A stretch of DNA of 64,000 bases from Microthyrium microscopicum (lineage: Eukaryota > Ascomycota > Dothideomycetes > Microthyriales > Microthyriaceae), in the NCBI GenBank assembly GCA_010405405.1, contig MU004231.1:551736-615735 (forward strand). Direction: 5' to 3'. Of this stretch, positions 1 through 12,767 are shown one piece after another. The position numbers and the translations under genes were made by a program. The notes beneath the pieces were generated by a model. That model was not told where the DNA came from. It did not search any database and saw only the letters and a program-made list of their open reading frames with translations. The stretch's first letter is position 1. Each line of letters opens with the position of its first letter.

Positions 1-42
1 ATGAAATTAGTATAAGCCATGTGAGAGTTGACTCAGACTCAC

Positions 43-893
43 AGTCGGTCCATCTCCATCCAAGATTCTCATACACAAATCCACCGATCAAAGGGCCAAA
101 AGATGGAGCATTCAGTGGACCAATTGCAAACATACTGAATGCCAGTGCCCGATATTCCTCTATTCAAGTTAGAAATCAAGCATATTAAACCATAAATTGG
201 CAGTGACTAACCTGGCACAAGATCCGCAATTGTTCCCGGCGAGTTCGAAACCATAACACTACCAGCAAAAGCACCAAAGAATCGCGTAATTATGATGCCT
301 TCCATATTATGGGCCAACGCACAAGGAAGTATCAAAGCAGTGAACACAGCCATTGACGCAAGATATACCGGCCGCCGTCCATACATTTCACTCAGAGGAG
401 CCAGAACAACGGCGCCACAGGCCAGTCCGAGCAGATAGAAGGTGAGTCCAAGAACTGATATCGTCTGAGACACATGAAACTCTTTCATCATGCCAGGTAT
501 ACCAGCGGTATATGAAGTCGAGTACAAAACGACTGTCAAGGTCGAAAATGTGATGATGAATATGGAAAGACATATTCTCCAAACTGGCCAATTCTTTGGA
601 TTACCTGGGTCATCATCATCAAAGTCAACTTCAAAGTGGGGTTCTTGTGTATATGTTGTTCCAAGCGAAACTCCTGTGATTTGCTTGCTGAGACCAGCCT
701 GATTGGCATGAGAAGTTCTGGACGCGACAACTTCAATCGGTTCGACGAATTCATCATATGTCTCGACCGCCACCCTTTCTGTCGAGTATTTTGAGCTTGT
801 GGAGTTGGGCCGAGATGGTTTCTTGTCGTCCATGACTGGTGATCTTAACGAGGGAGTTGAAGGCGACGCGCCGATTTCTTTGCTTTCTATCAT
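43..893 (-). CDS. MFS drug/polyamine-type transporter (5' part, cut by window edge)
   Basis: N-terminal half of a major facilitator superfamily transporter, DHA1-like, probably a plasma-membrane H+ antiporter. Exons read 893-212 and 159-43; a 52-nt intron (211-160) separates LVP from EEYRALAF, and a second donor (GTGAGT) lies at 42, so the gene runs off the left edge inside an intron. The chosen start is the ATG at 893; the open frame upstream to 974 has only a TTG. About 120 polar N-terminal residues (acidic patch DFDDDDPGNPKNWP, typical of fungal DHA1 proteins) precede helix 1. The signature after helix 2 is present (LSEMYGRRPVYL). Helices 1-5 can be seen, followed by GPLIGGFVYENLGWRW. Substrate cannot be predicted. 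Confidence 0.88.
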
Positions 894-1953
894 GATTGCG
901 AATATTGAATCCGGGAATAAGAACAGCAACACCAGATAAGTCCAGACTCCGAGCGAGGGAATAGAACTTGACAATTACCAAGGTTGTTCAGCGCATGGTT
1001 ATGTTCTTTTCAAGATATGAATTCTGTTTGCAAAGCAAAGCCCGAACGCTCAAATTGCGAATACAGCGAGCAGTCAAAGGAATACCGCCATTGTCATGTC
1101 TTATTGGAAGCTGAATACAGTACTCGGTTTCCAACGGCGCAGAAAACCTCGAATCCACCTGCATCCAGGATAACACCGAATCAATTCCTTGCGGGGTTTC
1201 TGGTGGACTAGAGCAACGCCACCGCCGGTTAGCCGCTTTAAGATCAAATGTCTGGCAGCTTTTGATGCATTTGATACTCCGAAGAAGGAAAAGGTTCTAA
1301 TTACTAAACTGATAGCTAAAGATAGCTCTGATTTCACCATACTTATATCCATAAACTCTACATTGAAGACGCAACAACAGTCCAATCCAACGAAGCTTGT
1401 ATGCTATGAATTCTGCGAGTGACTATAACTGGCAGGTATACGCGATTGATATGCGCTCAAGCTTGTACCAGCCGCCAACGCTTGATGCGTACGGGCCGTC
1501 TTTCCCGGGGAAACGTATTAGACATATCTGACAAATGCTGCATGCATATCAGAAGGTTCAAAATGTGCCAGATGTCTTGGATGATGATAGGAATTGTTGG
1601 CTGCATTACCTTCAAGTGGCCAAGAAGAGTAATTGGTATAATTGATCGCTAGCAGTTAAAAAAATAGAGTTTCGATTAAGCAAGGTACAAACCATGCCGA
1701 TCGAGGTGGATGTGAGACAAGGGTAAGCCAATCAAAAACTCGTTCTTTCAAGGCTGAGATGAGTAAGATACAATATACATCGTGGGGTGCCCACTAGTAC
1801 AACTGCTGACATCAGTCGTACACATCTGGGGAGGTATCGTCTTGAGTCGCTTAGGAAGAGTTCTAACCTTTCATTACTATTATACCACCATAAAACTGTC
1901 GTAGGAATCATTATACCCTCAAACCAAGTATGCTATGGCGCCTATCTATATTT
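894..1953. other. intergenic, MFS to OSBP
   Basis: About 1.06 kb between the start of the MFS gene and the 3' end of the OSBP gene. It holds the MFS promoter. Open frames are short and lack conserved motifs. No RNA gene or repeat was recognised. Confidence 0.5.
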
Positions 1954-3258
1954 CTACAATGCCTTTGTTGCTTTTGCAACCCATATACCACCAGTTTTAT
2001 CTGGTTCCGCTTGCTCACCAACGCAAGACGCCAAACGCTCAAATACGGGATCTTTGTCAAGTCGATCGAAATATCGTCGCGTCCACTCGCGTCCCTCTTC
2101 CTTCTCCCGCTTGCGTAGCTGTCGCTGGCTCTCTTCAATAATGGTCTTTTCGTGGCCAACCAAATCCATATCACCTTTCTTGACGCCTTCCGCAACTTTC
2201 TGCCATGCTCGTCTTGATTCTAGAGGATCTTGTGAAGCAATATCTGCCACCACTGGCGTTGGATGTGGGACTGTTGCGGGGTCGTGGGAGGCCACTTCTT
2301 TCTTGTGAGAGTCAAGAATGTGAAACGAGCCAGTCCATTGACCTTCAGCCGCATACAAAATCTTTTTGGGGCTATCTTTGTGCCAGGTGTTGGCAGTGAA
2401 GCTATTTTTGCTGCCCGAGAGCCAACCCTTGCCACTATAGCTGATCTTGGAGACGAAACCAGTAGACGAGACGACGTATGTGTGCTTGTCTAATTCAACA
2501 TATGGAGAGCCAGATACGAGACCTTCTATGTGTAAAGCCGGAAGAGTTATGAGGTATGATTCGTTTAGCTTGGGGAATTCCAATATTGCATGGCCAACTT
2601 GCTGTTGAAAATTAGCAGTGTTCTGGCAATATTTGTCATAAATTCATACCTTGATGGTAATGGCCAAAGTCTTCGAGACTGATGCTTTTTGTCCATTGTA
2701 TCCAGTGAGTTTGACGGTTTTATCCGTATCCGTAATGTTGTAAGCTGTAACGGGAGGATGGTGGCTGAAAGCGTTAGAATTCATCGCATCGAAGAATTAT
2801 TGGAGTCATACCTGACTTGCTCACTGGCCAATTCTAGCGCACTCTCTGTGCCTGCAATAGGCCACTTCGCCAAGAACAGCTCACCAAGGAAGGGATTCAA
2901 TGGCTTCTTTTCGCTACCCATCTTTTCATTGCGACTGCTGTACTGTTGCTTCAACGTACTTATGAACCATTTGAGAACCGCTACAGCTCTTTGCTCTGGA
3001 TCTGATATCGACGCGGGCGCAACCAGGAGCGCTGGATCTGATACCCAGTATGCGGAGTACTCAGTTAATGACGTTGGGCTAAGTATGAACGGCGGGGCTG
3101 TAAGAGATGAGAGGTCCCCAGAGAATGATGATATCGACTGGAAGGAAGAGTTAGATCTGGTATGGCCAGGGCAATAATAGAGCTTTGCCAACCTTGATGA
3201 AGCCTGTCCAACTCGTAGATCCCGATTGAGGAGTGGTGGTACCTTCTCGACCGGCCAT
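1954..3258 (-). CDS. KES1: oxysterol-binding protein, Kes1/Osh4 type
   Basis: Sterol/PI4P exchange protein of the short OSBP class (lipid-binding domain only, no PH or ankyrin), expected to work at Golgi/ER contacts. Four exons: 3258-3193, 3137-2812, 2764-2650, 2601-1954, giving 384 aa. The OSBP fingerprint EQVSHHPP (residues about 128-135) is created across the second intron. Other matches to yeast Kes1 are [15 protein letters not shown]-like (here [15 protein letters not shown]), [20 protein letters not shown] and QWTGSFHI. The end (TGGIWVAK) is shorter than yeast Kes1 (434 aa), lacking the loop before the last helix. The start [11 protein letters not shown] was chosen because it is followed by SWTGFIK, matching SWTSFLK of yeast. 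The upstream open frame to 3431 is intron/5' UTR. Confidence 0.95.
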
Positions 3259-3848
3259 TGTGAAGCAAGTAATAAGTATGTTTTGGGGTCAATTGGTAAG
3301 ACAGGGCGGTGTCGTATTAGTCTGAGGGTAGTGATTTTTGAAAGCTGAGAAGATTTTAGAGACTTGATTTTAGGAGTTGGAAGAAATGGGGTTGAGATGA
3401 GGAACAAACAAACACGCGATGGGCGAAGCACATGGTGATCTCATCTGGGGAAAGCCTTGGCAGGGTCTACCCTTGACGTAACCTGTAGGCAATCCTGGAA
3501 GGATCCGATCGTACTTCGTTTCCGGATACCGTACTCTTGCAATCCGAGTCGGAAAAAGCACTGTGAGCATTTCTTCTTCGCTTCTTCATCATCATCTTCT
3601 TCTTCCGCTCAGTCCCTTGCCTTCTAATTCCCTGGGCTCCATTGGATCTGTTGACCGGTTTGCAAGGCCGGAAAACTTTCACAATATGCTCTAAAAGCAA
3701 GATACGCGCTTTAGCCGGACCTTTGGATCGTATTCTTTCTCAGCCTAGTGATCTAATGGCGAATAGTGCAGTGTCTTGTAGACTGCGCCTCTTCTCAACA
3801 CGTAGCAATCACCTAGCAGATAAAGGCTAACGCGTCATAGCTCTATCA
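3259..3848. other. divergent promoter region, OSBP / HET gene
   Basis: 590 bp between the two divergent starts. It contains a TTC/TCT-rich patch around 3570-3605 on the + strand. No further gene was seen. Confidence 0.4.
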
Positions 3849-5826
3849 ATGTCTTCGCATTTGCTGTACACTCAACTAGATGAGTCGCGCTGCGAGATCC
3901 GCCTGCTACGAATCCTTTCCGACAGATTGGATAGCGCTGTAGAATGCAAGTGGGACATCGTATCACTTCAGGATAAGCCCAAGTTTACCGCTCTTTTTTT
4001 ACGTATGGGGCGACGCTCAAGTTACAGAAGACATCCTCGCCAACGGTTGCACAGTATCCGTCACCAAGAATCTTGCGGCAGCACTTCGCTATGCCAGAGG
4101 GCACTGGCAGACCGCATACCCAGGCCGTGATCCTGGCGAGTTTCGAATTTGGGCCGATGCTTTATCCATAAATCAAGATAATTTGGACGAACGCAGCAGT
4201 CAGGTGCAACTCATGCGCTCAATATATTCCGATGCGGAGCTGATGATAGCCTGGTTGGGTAGTGGACTCGAAGGCATAGATAGCGCACTTGAGAAGCTCA
4301 CTATTATCGCCGAGGAAACGGAGCAACAAGTCAATCAAGTCAGCATTGGCTGGTTCTCAAAGTATCCTTCTTGGTTTATCAAAGATGATGACGCGGTTCG
4401 AATGTGGACTGCGTTTTGGAACTTCTCAGAATTGGATTATTGGAGGCGAATATGGATCTTTCAAGAATTGCTCCTGGGAACGAACATTCTTTTTGCTCAT
4501 GGCACCACAAACGCACCCCACCGGAAACTTTTTCAGGCTTCCGACTGGCTTCGCAGAATGATCAAAGCTAATGATGCTGGACTACTCCGTGTGCCTGAAA
4601 TTTATACCGATCTTTTCACTCTGACAGGTTGGTTTCAGCTTGACAGAATTGCTGAAGCTCGCAAACGTATGCAACCGCTCAGAGTGCTTCCTACCAGCGA
4701 TATTGAGTATTTGTATCAACGATTCGGTGATCTAGTCGCTACTGATCCTAGGGATCACGTTTATGCTCTTCTAGGATTCCTCGAAACTGATATCATACCA
4801 GACTACAAATTATCCGTTGAAGAAGTTCTTCGCAGCTACATCGATCTCTATGTACGAACCACAAAGTCGCTCGTGTTTCTGCATAGCGCGGGATTTGGTA
4901 GATTCGATAGTGTGCCGAATGATTCGCTTCCTAGTTGGGTACCAGACTTTGCGAAATGCTCTGAATATGCACGATCCTCACGAGGATCCCAATTTGGCGC
5001 AGCTCTGATATCATTCGATCATGGACGCGCTGACAAAAACTTGTTCAACGATTGTCCAGATCTGCCACAAAAGCATGGGACCCGATTGCAATCTGCTGCG
5101 CTTTTCGTTGCCAGAATTCAGACAATGCACCACTCTCTTCCGGAGATGTCATATCTAGACGGCACTTTGTACAAATTTGTCTGTGACATGGTCAAATGCT
5201 ATAAGCTGGAACACAGTAACTCAACTCGCAGCGATTCGAATCCCAGCAAGGTGCATCATCCTCTTTCCCAAATCTTTTGGGCATTAGTGTCGAATCTGGT
5301 TACAGAATCGGAACATGGGGCTATCCCGCACGCCATTGCATTCTTGATGATTCTTCTTATTCACCCACGAGCCAATGGCCACTGCGAGACAGATGAAGAC
5401 TTACTTCAAGTTTTGGAGCTGGATTTGGGACTGTCGACAGAAAATGGTGTACCATTGGCAATACTCAACGCCTTTAGCTTCCTTGATACACCAGGGAACG
5501 TTGAGTATGTTAAAAAGCTCGTAGATGAACAAGGATATCTTGGGCACCCGCATACGATGGTTCTGAAAGGACTCTGGGCAACTCAGGTCCTGTTTCGTTT
5601 TGCAAGTCTAAGCATCGGTCGCCTTGCTTTGGTTCCCCAATACTCGCAAGCAGGAGATATTCTCGCAATTTTGAAAGGGTGCGGTGTACCGATTATCCTT
5701 CGTGAGAAAGGAGATGACTATTTTGTAGTCGGGATTTGTTTCATGTACGGGTTGATGTATGGTGAAGCTGGTTTGACGGATCTATCACAACGACAAGACT
5801 GCTTCAAGGTCATAGATCTGGTATGA
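3849..5826 (+). CDS. heterokaryon-incompatibility (HET) domain protein, apparent frameshift
   Basis: HET proteins mediate non-self recognition and programmed cell death after hyphal fusion. The first frame (from ATG 3849) reads LRILSD...KPKFTAL. After a run of seven T (about 3994-4000) the frame is lost and the HET domain continues one frame over: YVWGD, then IWADALSINQDNLDERSSQVQLM (positions about 4001-4215), YSDAELMIAWLG, WRRIWIFQELLL and DPRDHVYALLGF. The second frame stays open to 5826 and ends with GEAGLTDLSQ-like residues typical of HET C-termini. Together it covers about 650 codons. Either the gene is a pseudogene or the T run is a sequencing error. No GT..AG intron that would restore the frame was found. 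A fragment model starting at 4183 would miss the first third of the domain. Confidence 0.85.
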
Positions 5827-6614
5827 AGATGAACCACCGGACACAATAATGGAAGCGCCCTCACACTTTCTTGTTGCTGTTCCAAGCTATCTTTTTCCAT
5901 CGCTTGAAGCATTATACAGAGTTTTCGAGGAAGCCATTCGCGAATGATATCAGTCGAAGGAATTTACCTCCTGTGCATTTCGAGTCCGCACTGGTGCTTG
6001 CAGTCTCCTCAGCCTTATACACACCCATCTAAGAATTTTGCCAGGCCAAACTCACTCCTTTTTACACAACAGTTCCTTGCTGATATTGCCCCAGAACCAT
6101 TGACCAATCAATTGCTCGGGCTTTTATTCTTTATACATCGCCAACCGAAACCTAGCAGAATTTGATATTATTGGCCCTAACTTCATATAGATTTGACGTG
6201 CCTGATTCGCCACGTATTCGAAGAATATTAGGAAAGAGCTGGGAAAGGGAAAGCCAAAGTAACACGCATCTCGTGAATGGGAGTAGTAACTGTATTGGTT
6301 ACACATGGTGCTTTTCCTATGCCACGGCCGTAATCAATTTGAGCCCTTGCCCAGTTAACTGACTCGATGCGCGCGTATCATCTGCGACCGAGGTCGTGCT
6401 CTGGAGTTACTCCAGATAAATCGCATAGGTAAAATTTCACATGACGGATCTACGATGATAATATCTTCAATTACTTTCCTGAATATTGGTTGAAGATCAT
6501 TTGGTTTTCTTCTTGTCAAAGCATATGCATGTCATTCCCAGTTTTATTTGTCGCATAAGTTTCTTGGTACTTTCTGTTTGAACTACTCGTTCCCATACTT
6601 GAACTTTTCCAAAC
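5827..6614. other. intergenic, HET gene to acyl-CoA synthetase
   Basis: 788 bp between two genes on the + strand. It is AT-rich and has no conserved open frame. It holds the 3' UTR of the HET gene and the promoter of the synthetase gene. Confidence 0.4.
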
Positions 6615-8909
6615 ATGCCAAAGCTTCATTCTATCGCCGTGGACAAGGCCTTGGAGCTACAGCCTCCACCGCCTGTTGGCAGTCCATACGCAGTTCCATT
6701 GCCAGGTTCGAAAATCGAAGGAAGAAGTGAAATTTATAGGCATTGGCGTTTCCGAGATAGTCTGCTGGAAACTTTAGACCCAAATGTAAAGTCAAATCGT
6801 CCACTTGTCCAATATATCTTACTGACTAAAGTTGTACAGCTCCCTACTAGCCATCATAGTTTCGAAGATGCAGCGAATAAAGTCCCTACAAATAATTGCT
6901 TGGGTTGGAGACCCTGGAATCCAGTTACAAAAACATTCGAGAAATACTCATGGATGAACTATGCGACAGTACAAAAGAGAAGAAAGGATTTTGGTGCAGG
7001 TCTTATGTACTTGATGGAGCAACATGGTCTTCCGGTAAAAGATCGCAAAGGCGTCGGATTATGGTGTCAGAATCGTCCAGAGTGGCAAATCACTGGTACA
7101 ATATGGATTGGTGACCCTTCATCTTTGATACAAGCTAACATATCTGTTCAGATTTGGCAGCAATGTCTCAAGGTCTCTATACCGTATCTCTCTACGATAC
7201 TCTCGGCCCAGACACCACGGAATTCATCATCAATAATGCTCAGATCCACTGTGTTGTTGCCGGAATCAACCATCTACCAACGTTGATAGCACTGAAACCA
7301 AAATGTCCGGATCTGCAACTGATCATATGTGTGGATGACATACCTGCCAACCTCAATGAATTACCTGGCACTTCAAAGGCTGAGCTTTTAAAGAAGTTTG
7401 CGGATGTTTCGGATGTTGCTCTTTACTACATGTCTGAAGTCGAAGCAGAAGGACAGTCCCATCCCAGATCGTATTCTCCTCCCGGTCCCGACGATCCGAT
7501 CACCATCAATTATACCTCTGGTACAACTGGAAATCCTAAAGGAGTCGTTCTGTCCCATCGAAATGCAATGGCTGCCACAGCATCGTCTGCTACTTTAATG
7601 CAACAAGTCGAGGAGGACGTTATCTGCTCTTTTTTGCCTTTGGCCCACATTTTTCAGCGTCTTACAGAGCACGTTGCATTATCAGCTGGTGCTGGCATAG
7701 GCTACTTCCATGGTGTTATACCCGAGATCGTCGAAGATCTGAAAGTACTCCGACCAACAGCTTTCATGGCCGTACCTCGTCTTTTCAATCGTTTTGGTAC
7801 TCGCATCAACGAAGCTACCTACGGCAGTAGTCTACCATGGAGGCGCGCAATCACACGCAAGGTGGTTGATGTGAAGACTGCGGCCATCAACGTCAAAGAT
7901 GCGAGGAAGGCAACCAATGTTCACGCGTTCTGGGATCGACTCTGGTCAGGTCGTGTAGCTGCTCAAGTTGGACTTCAGAGGTGCCATACTGTCATATCGG
8001 GCTCAGCGCCACTCGATCCAAAACTCCATCAGTTCTTGCGAATTTGCTTGTCAAACAATTTCGCCCAGGGATATGGTCTGACTGAGACCTATGCAGCTAC
8101 ATTCTGTCAACTTCAAGGTGACATGACTGCTGGTAGTTGTGGTGGACCAACTCCTAGCATTGAAGCTTGCATTCGGGATGTTCCTGATATGGGATATCTG
8201 GCAACAGATAAGCCGTACCCACGCGGTGAAATCCTTGTTCGCGGAGCAACACTCTTCCAAGAGTATTGGCGTGATCCAGAGCAAACAAAAGCAACTATGA
8301 CAGAAGATGGCTGGTTCTGCACAGGCGATATTGGATCCGTTGATGAAATGGGCCGATTTTCCATCATCGATCGCCGTAAGCAGCTTCTCAAGCTCGCACA
8401 AGGAGAATACATCTCTCCGGAACGAATTGAGAATATCATTCTTTCCAATCTTGGCTACCTTCAGAATGGCTACATTCACGGCGATTCCGACAAAGCCCAT
8501 CTCGTTGGACTCTTTGGTATTGAACCTGAGGGTTTCGCTCCATGGGCAAGTAAAATTCTAGGAACGAAATTTGATATGTTCGATGTGGAGGCTATGAAGC
8601 AAGCTTGCATGCATCCCAAAGTGCGCAAAGAGGCTCTCAAGGATATCAATCAAATCTGCAAGAAGCATAAGTTGCAGCGATATGAGTATTGTCGTGCTCT
8701 GCGTTTGATCGTGGATCCTTTCACGGAGGATAATAACTTGATGACTCCAACGTAAGTTTTCCTGCCTCCCTGAGATTTCACAACTGTCGCTAATCAAAAA
8801 ACCTAGTATGAAGCTCAAGCGTCCTCAAGTCGTTAAGTTCTATCGTCCCCATCTGGATGATTTGTACGCAGAGGTCGAAGCAGAGAGTAAACCTCGGGCT
8901 AGGTTGTAA
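6615..8909 (+). CDS. long-chain acyl-CoA synthetase, peroxisomal (Faa2-like)
   Basis: AMP-forming ligase that activates fatty acids with ATP and CoA, probably feeding peroxisomal beta-oxidation. Four exons: 6615-6785, 6840-7095, 7152-8751, 8807-8909, giving 709 aa, normal for the family. Motifs: P-loop YTSGTTGNPKG (residues 263-273), the adenylation motif GYGLTETYA, and GWFCTGDIG...IDRRKQLLKLAQGEYISPE near the C-terminus, where the catalytic-lysine region lies. The last three residues are Ala-Arg-Leu, which fits the type 1 peroxisomal signal [SAC][KRH]L. The final exon of only 34 codons carries this signal. A fungal gene finder that reads through the 55-nt last intron would lose it. No N-terminal signal or transmembrane helix was seen. 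Confidence 0.95.
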
Positions 8910-9618
8910 TCATTTGTCATCTTTCTCCGAAAAAATGGTTAATGCAAATTTTAAGTTGTCGCAAGCTGAGCTTTCTAGTCAATGTATATCATTGTATTTC
9001 ACTTCACTCAACTGAGTATAAGTTGTTGGGTTGATGGGCAAGGAATTTATCATCAAGCAAGGCTTCATTCTTGCCCTCAGTGATCAGGATACTCAGCAGC
9101 AAGTTTGCGCGATCCTTGACAACACGATACCAGTTTTCCAGTAGCTCGGACTTGCTGAATCCCCTGGCGAGCTTGATTGTGCTGGATCTCGTACACCCCT
9201 TCCCCAAGGACTTGGATGGCAAGCGGAAGATACACATACTAGTAGGCAACTTCAATGGTATGGTGATAAATTAGGAAGAACCCTGTCATAAGAATCCAAT
9301 GACGGATACCCGTAATAGCTTTCTGTAATACAAAGGGAAATGCGAATCAAGTGTGACAAGCGATAGGACTCAGAGGGAGCAGTTAATCAGCTAGCATTTA
9401 AGGATTTGAAGACCGAGTCTTGAAATTACTTTTTGAACCATACATAATCACAAGAACATCCGGAAGGCCTGTCTGTTCGCCGTCATTCCAAGCAAGAGAA
9501 CAGCCTGGGCCATCATGCATTGACACCCGACAGAGGTAAAACAAAATATGCTTTGCCACACACAATGCCAAATCAATCGACAAAAAGACCTCCGGGTGTT
9601 GTCTCAAGGTTGTTTGAA
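8910..9618. other. convergent intergenic region
   Basis: 709 bp between the stop codons of the synthetase and the Ala-rich protein gene. The open frames on both strands are short and have no recognisable features. Confidence 0.4.
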
Positions 9619-11477
9619 TCAGCCAGCCTTTTCCAGATTGTGGAAGATACTAGCCCACGCTGCTGTCATCTTTTTGCCGGGATATACCGAAATATGCTCT
9701 GGCATGACTCTATCAACGCTGAGATTTAGCTATAGAGTTGTTAGAAACTTTGAGTAACAACGTCTGATTGAAAGCGAGAACTTACATCTCCGGGTACCTT
9801 GGCAGATGCCGTAGTGCGCGAATTGGGCGCAATCCGACCAGAAGAAGCTGAAGCAGGGACAATTCGACCTGGATGCTGGACGGCAAGACTTGGTGCAGCA
9901 GTAGCTTCGGCAAGCTGAATCTTTGCAGCACGAGCAGCTTCAGCAGCGCGAGTGGCTTTGGCGACACGGGCCTCTTCAGCGATACGGGCAGCTTCGGCAA
10001 TCCGAGAAGCTTCACGTTCTTCAGCTGCTTTCTTTTCCACAAGAGCTTTTCTAACAGCAGCCGCTTTCTCTTCCTCAAGAGCTTTTCGAGCGGCCACTTT
10101 CTCTTCTTCCAAAGCTTTTCTAGCAGCAGCCGCTTTCTCCTCCTCGAGAGCTTTTCGAGCAGCCGCTTTCTCCTCTTCCGCGGCCTTGCGAGCAGCAGCA
10201 GCCTTTTGTTCGTCGGCGACCTTGCGAGCAGCAGCAGCCTTCTGTTCGTCGGCGGCCTTGCGAGCGGCAGCAGCCTTCTGTTCATCGTCGGCAGCTTTTC
10301 GAGCAGCAGCGGCAGCTTTTTGTTCTTCGGCAGCCTTACGAGTGAGAGCTGCTTCGCGCTCGGCAGCGAGCTTATTAGCAGTAGCAAATTCACGCTGGGC
10401 GGCTTCGCGCTGAAGAGCAGCACGAGCAGCAACATCACGAGGGCCAGTAGGTGCATGAGCTGGCACTCGCTGGCGGCCATGGTTGATCTACGAAAGTTAG
10501 TTGGCAGAATAAGTAGCAACTGTGATCGAGCTTACTGGAGCAATGGGAGGTGGACGACGGTTGTTCTGAGGAGGAGCCTGCGCAGGTTTCTTGTTATTAC
10601 GAGGCTTCTTATTTGTACCCTCTGCTGAGAGGTCCGAGTAGGGTGAAAGACGACCTGGCGAACGAGTAACTTGATTCGCTGCCACAGAGGAGATTTTGGG
10701 AGAGACTTTAGGAGAGCCTCCGGGAGAGTAATTGAAACTTTCTCGAGGGTTGTAATCGCCATCCTGGTGGATGAGAGCCAATTCCCGATTGCGCATTTTC
10801 TCTGCCACAAATTTATCGAAAGGATTGTTACTCTTGGCCAGAACCGTGTCCCGGAATACACGATTTGGTACCTCGTGATGTAGTAGTGGGGGAGGAAGGG
10901 GTGTCATTTGTAGTCTTGTTGGACCTGTTGGTTCCTGGCGGGCTGCCGTCTTCTTAGAGCGGGGAGCCTTGAAGTCGTTTTCCTTTTTTGCCGCTTTCTG
11001 TTAGACCGGACATTCCGGATCAGTATGAAGCTCAATCTCAGCTATAATAGCAATTCGATCATGGAAGGAAAGAACGCTAATAGCAGGTGGCAGAACAAGA
11101 TCCCCGAAAGTTGTAACATACAAAGCTGATCGCGAGATACATGAGATGGTGTTGTGCTTCAAAAGCAGCGGTGAAAGGGCTGTTCAATTGCATTCACTCG
11201 GAAGACTTACCTGGTTGGTAGGACGAAAAGGCATGTTGTTGTTGAAGCTATGGGGAGCACGAGATGGTGGACCCTGTTGACCAAGAATCAAATTCATCGC
11301 ATAATCCCGTGCAGCTGTCTTGGCTTCGTCGGGCGCCATTTGCGTGGCCGCGATCATTTGCGCTTCATCGCCGAGATCTGCAGCCATGAGGCTGACCTGA
11401 AAGGGTCAGTGATGGTTTCAACACATGATGGGCTCATGCAGTGAGCTTACCGGGCCTGGATTTTTGTTGCGACTCAT
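9619..11477 (-). CDS. Ala/Lys/Glu-rich coiled-coil protein, unknown function
   Basis: Not recognised. Five exons can be read: 11477-11451, 11396-11211, 10997-10536, 10487-9786 and 9729-9619, about 495 aa. The N-terminal part (MSRNKNPGPVSLMAADLG) has a short helix-prone segment ending NPMPFRPTNQ-like. The middle is basic and proline-rich (PPQNNRRPPPIAP). Residues in exon 4 (bases about 10380-9950) form a long helix of near-repeats of the type KAADEQKAAAAR, a likely single alpha-helix or coiled coil. The last exon (ending IFHNLEKAG) is supported by a canonical 56-nt intron, donor GTAAGT. The open frame without that splice would end VVTQSF at 9741. The repeats also create a long antisense open frame, which is an artefact of composition. 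Confidence 0.7.
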
Positions 11478-12767
11478 CTTGAGATTAGGCTGCCTCTTAT
11501 CGGTAACGGCGAGGGAGTTGAGGATGAACTTGTCAAGTGAAGAGCAGCCTATGGATCTGAAACCAGCTGGATGAGGTGGTGAGATTGTCTAACGAGTAGC
11601 TTTGGGTTTTTGGGAGAGGATGACGAGCGCAAAACCCGCCTATCAAGGCCTTTTGGGACTTTGAAGATGTTGCGAATTGGGTGCGAAGTGCGTGAAGAAG
11701 TCGAAGTTGTTGAAGAAGCGGAAGAACAGAAGTAGAGGATGAAGTTAAATCGTTGGCATGGAGACAATGTGACGGTGGGTAGGTAGCGACTTCCTTAAGA
11801 TCAAGGCACCAGGTCAGGGTTTGATTCACATGCAGAGGAACATTTGAAGCAAGAGCAGTGGGTGGGGTTGACACAGTGATGCTGACGAACGCAACCGACG
11901 ATTATGACTGGCAAGTTGGGCTGCGAGTATGAAGACTGGAGCTCAGTTGCAATTACAAGACTCTTTGTTGGACGGGAAGGCACAAACATGAAATTATGTT
12001 TGGCATTGGCTCCACCTTTCCAATTGCCTGATCTCCAGCTGGGCCCGCTTTAAGAGTTCTGAGTTCTAACAGGCTTGGGTACAAAAGTTCACTTTGAACA
12101 AACAGTTAAAGAAGCTAACGCGTACAAGTAAAATAAAAAATCAACTCGTAATGCAGGTGTTGATGTATGCTCAGGGCCCAACGGCTAATAGAACAGCCAG
12201 CGATGCGTTTGGGAGAGTATCTTCACCACTTCCGAGATCCAGTAGCAGAGAACTATTTCAAGAAATTCCAGTAGAGCGCAAGCCTGTCGCACACATCATC
12301 TGCGACAATACTAGCCGTTACAAGAATGATTCAGGCTAGGCAGCGTGTCTTCAGCGACTCTTCCATTCCTAGCTCTTGATCCATAGATTTAAAAATCGTG
12401 CAGGAGAAGCAAACATAGTCTTGAACTACTTTCAATTTTACAAGGTTATCTTCACGGCCGCACACCGATTGACGAGCATGTTGATCAGGATGAAGGGACA
12501 GATAGGATGTCGCAAGCTCTGATGAAGTTTGTTATTGTTCTTCAGACATGTGCAGATATTCAGGGGTAATTATGGCGGCTAACTGAGCGCCAATCCGGTA
12601 GCGCGTTCGGGCCGATCGGTGCCAAGGCAAGTCCCGAGATCGTTTCTATTCATGGCCTCTTTCGTCGCATGAGATATGTCCTTTCAAAGTTCTAGAGCTT
12701 CACCACACTCCGCAACACACCGATTTCGCCTCTTATCCCGTAATATCTGCTCGCAGGCAACTATGCA
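11478..12767. other. divergent promoter region
   Basis: 1.29 kb between the Ala-rich protein gene and the AVT transporter gene, which diverge. No conserved open frame, RNA gene or repeat was recognised. Confidence 0.4.

Noticed and set aside
894-974. N-terminal extension of the MFS protein with a hydrophobic stretch
   Set aside because: Begins at a TTG codon; the first ATG is at 893 and fits the family's long polar N-terminus.
9952-10413. Long + strand frame rich in Ala/Ser across the Lys/Glu repeat
   Set aside because: Antisense shadow of the Ala-Lys-Glu repeats.
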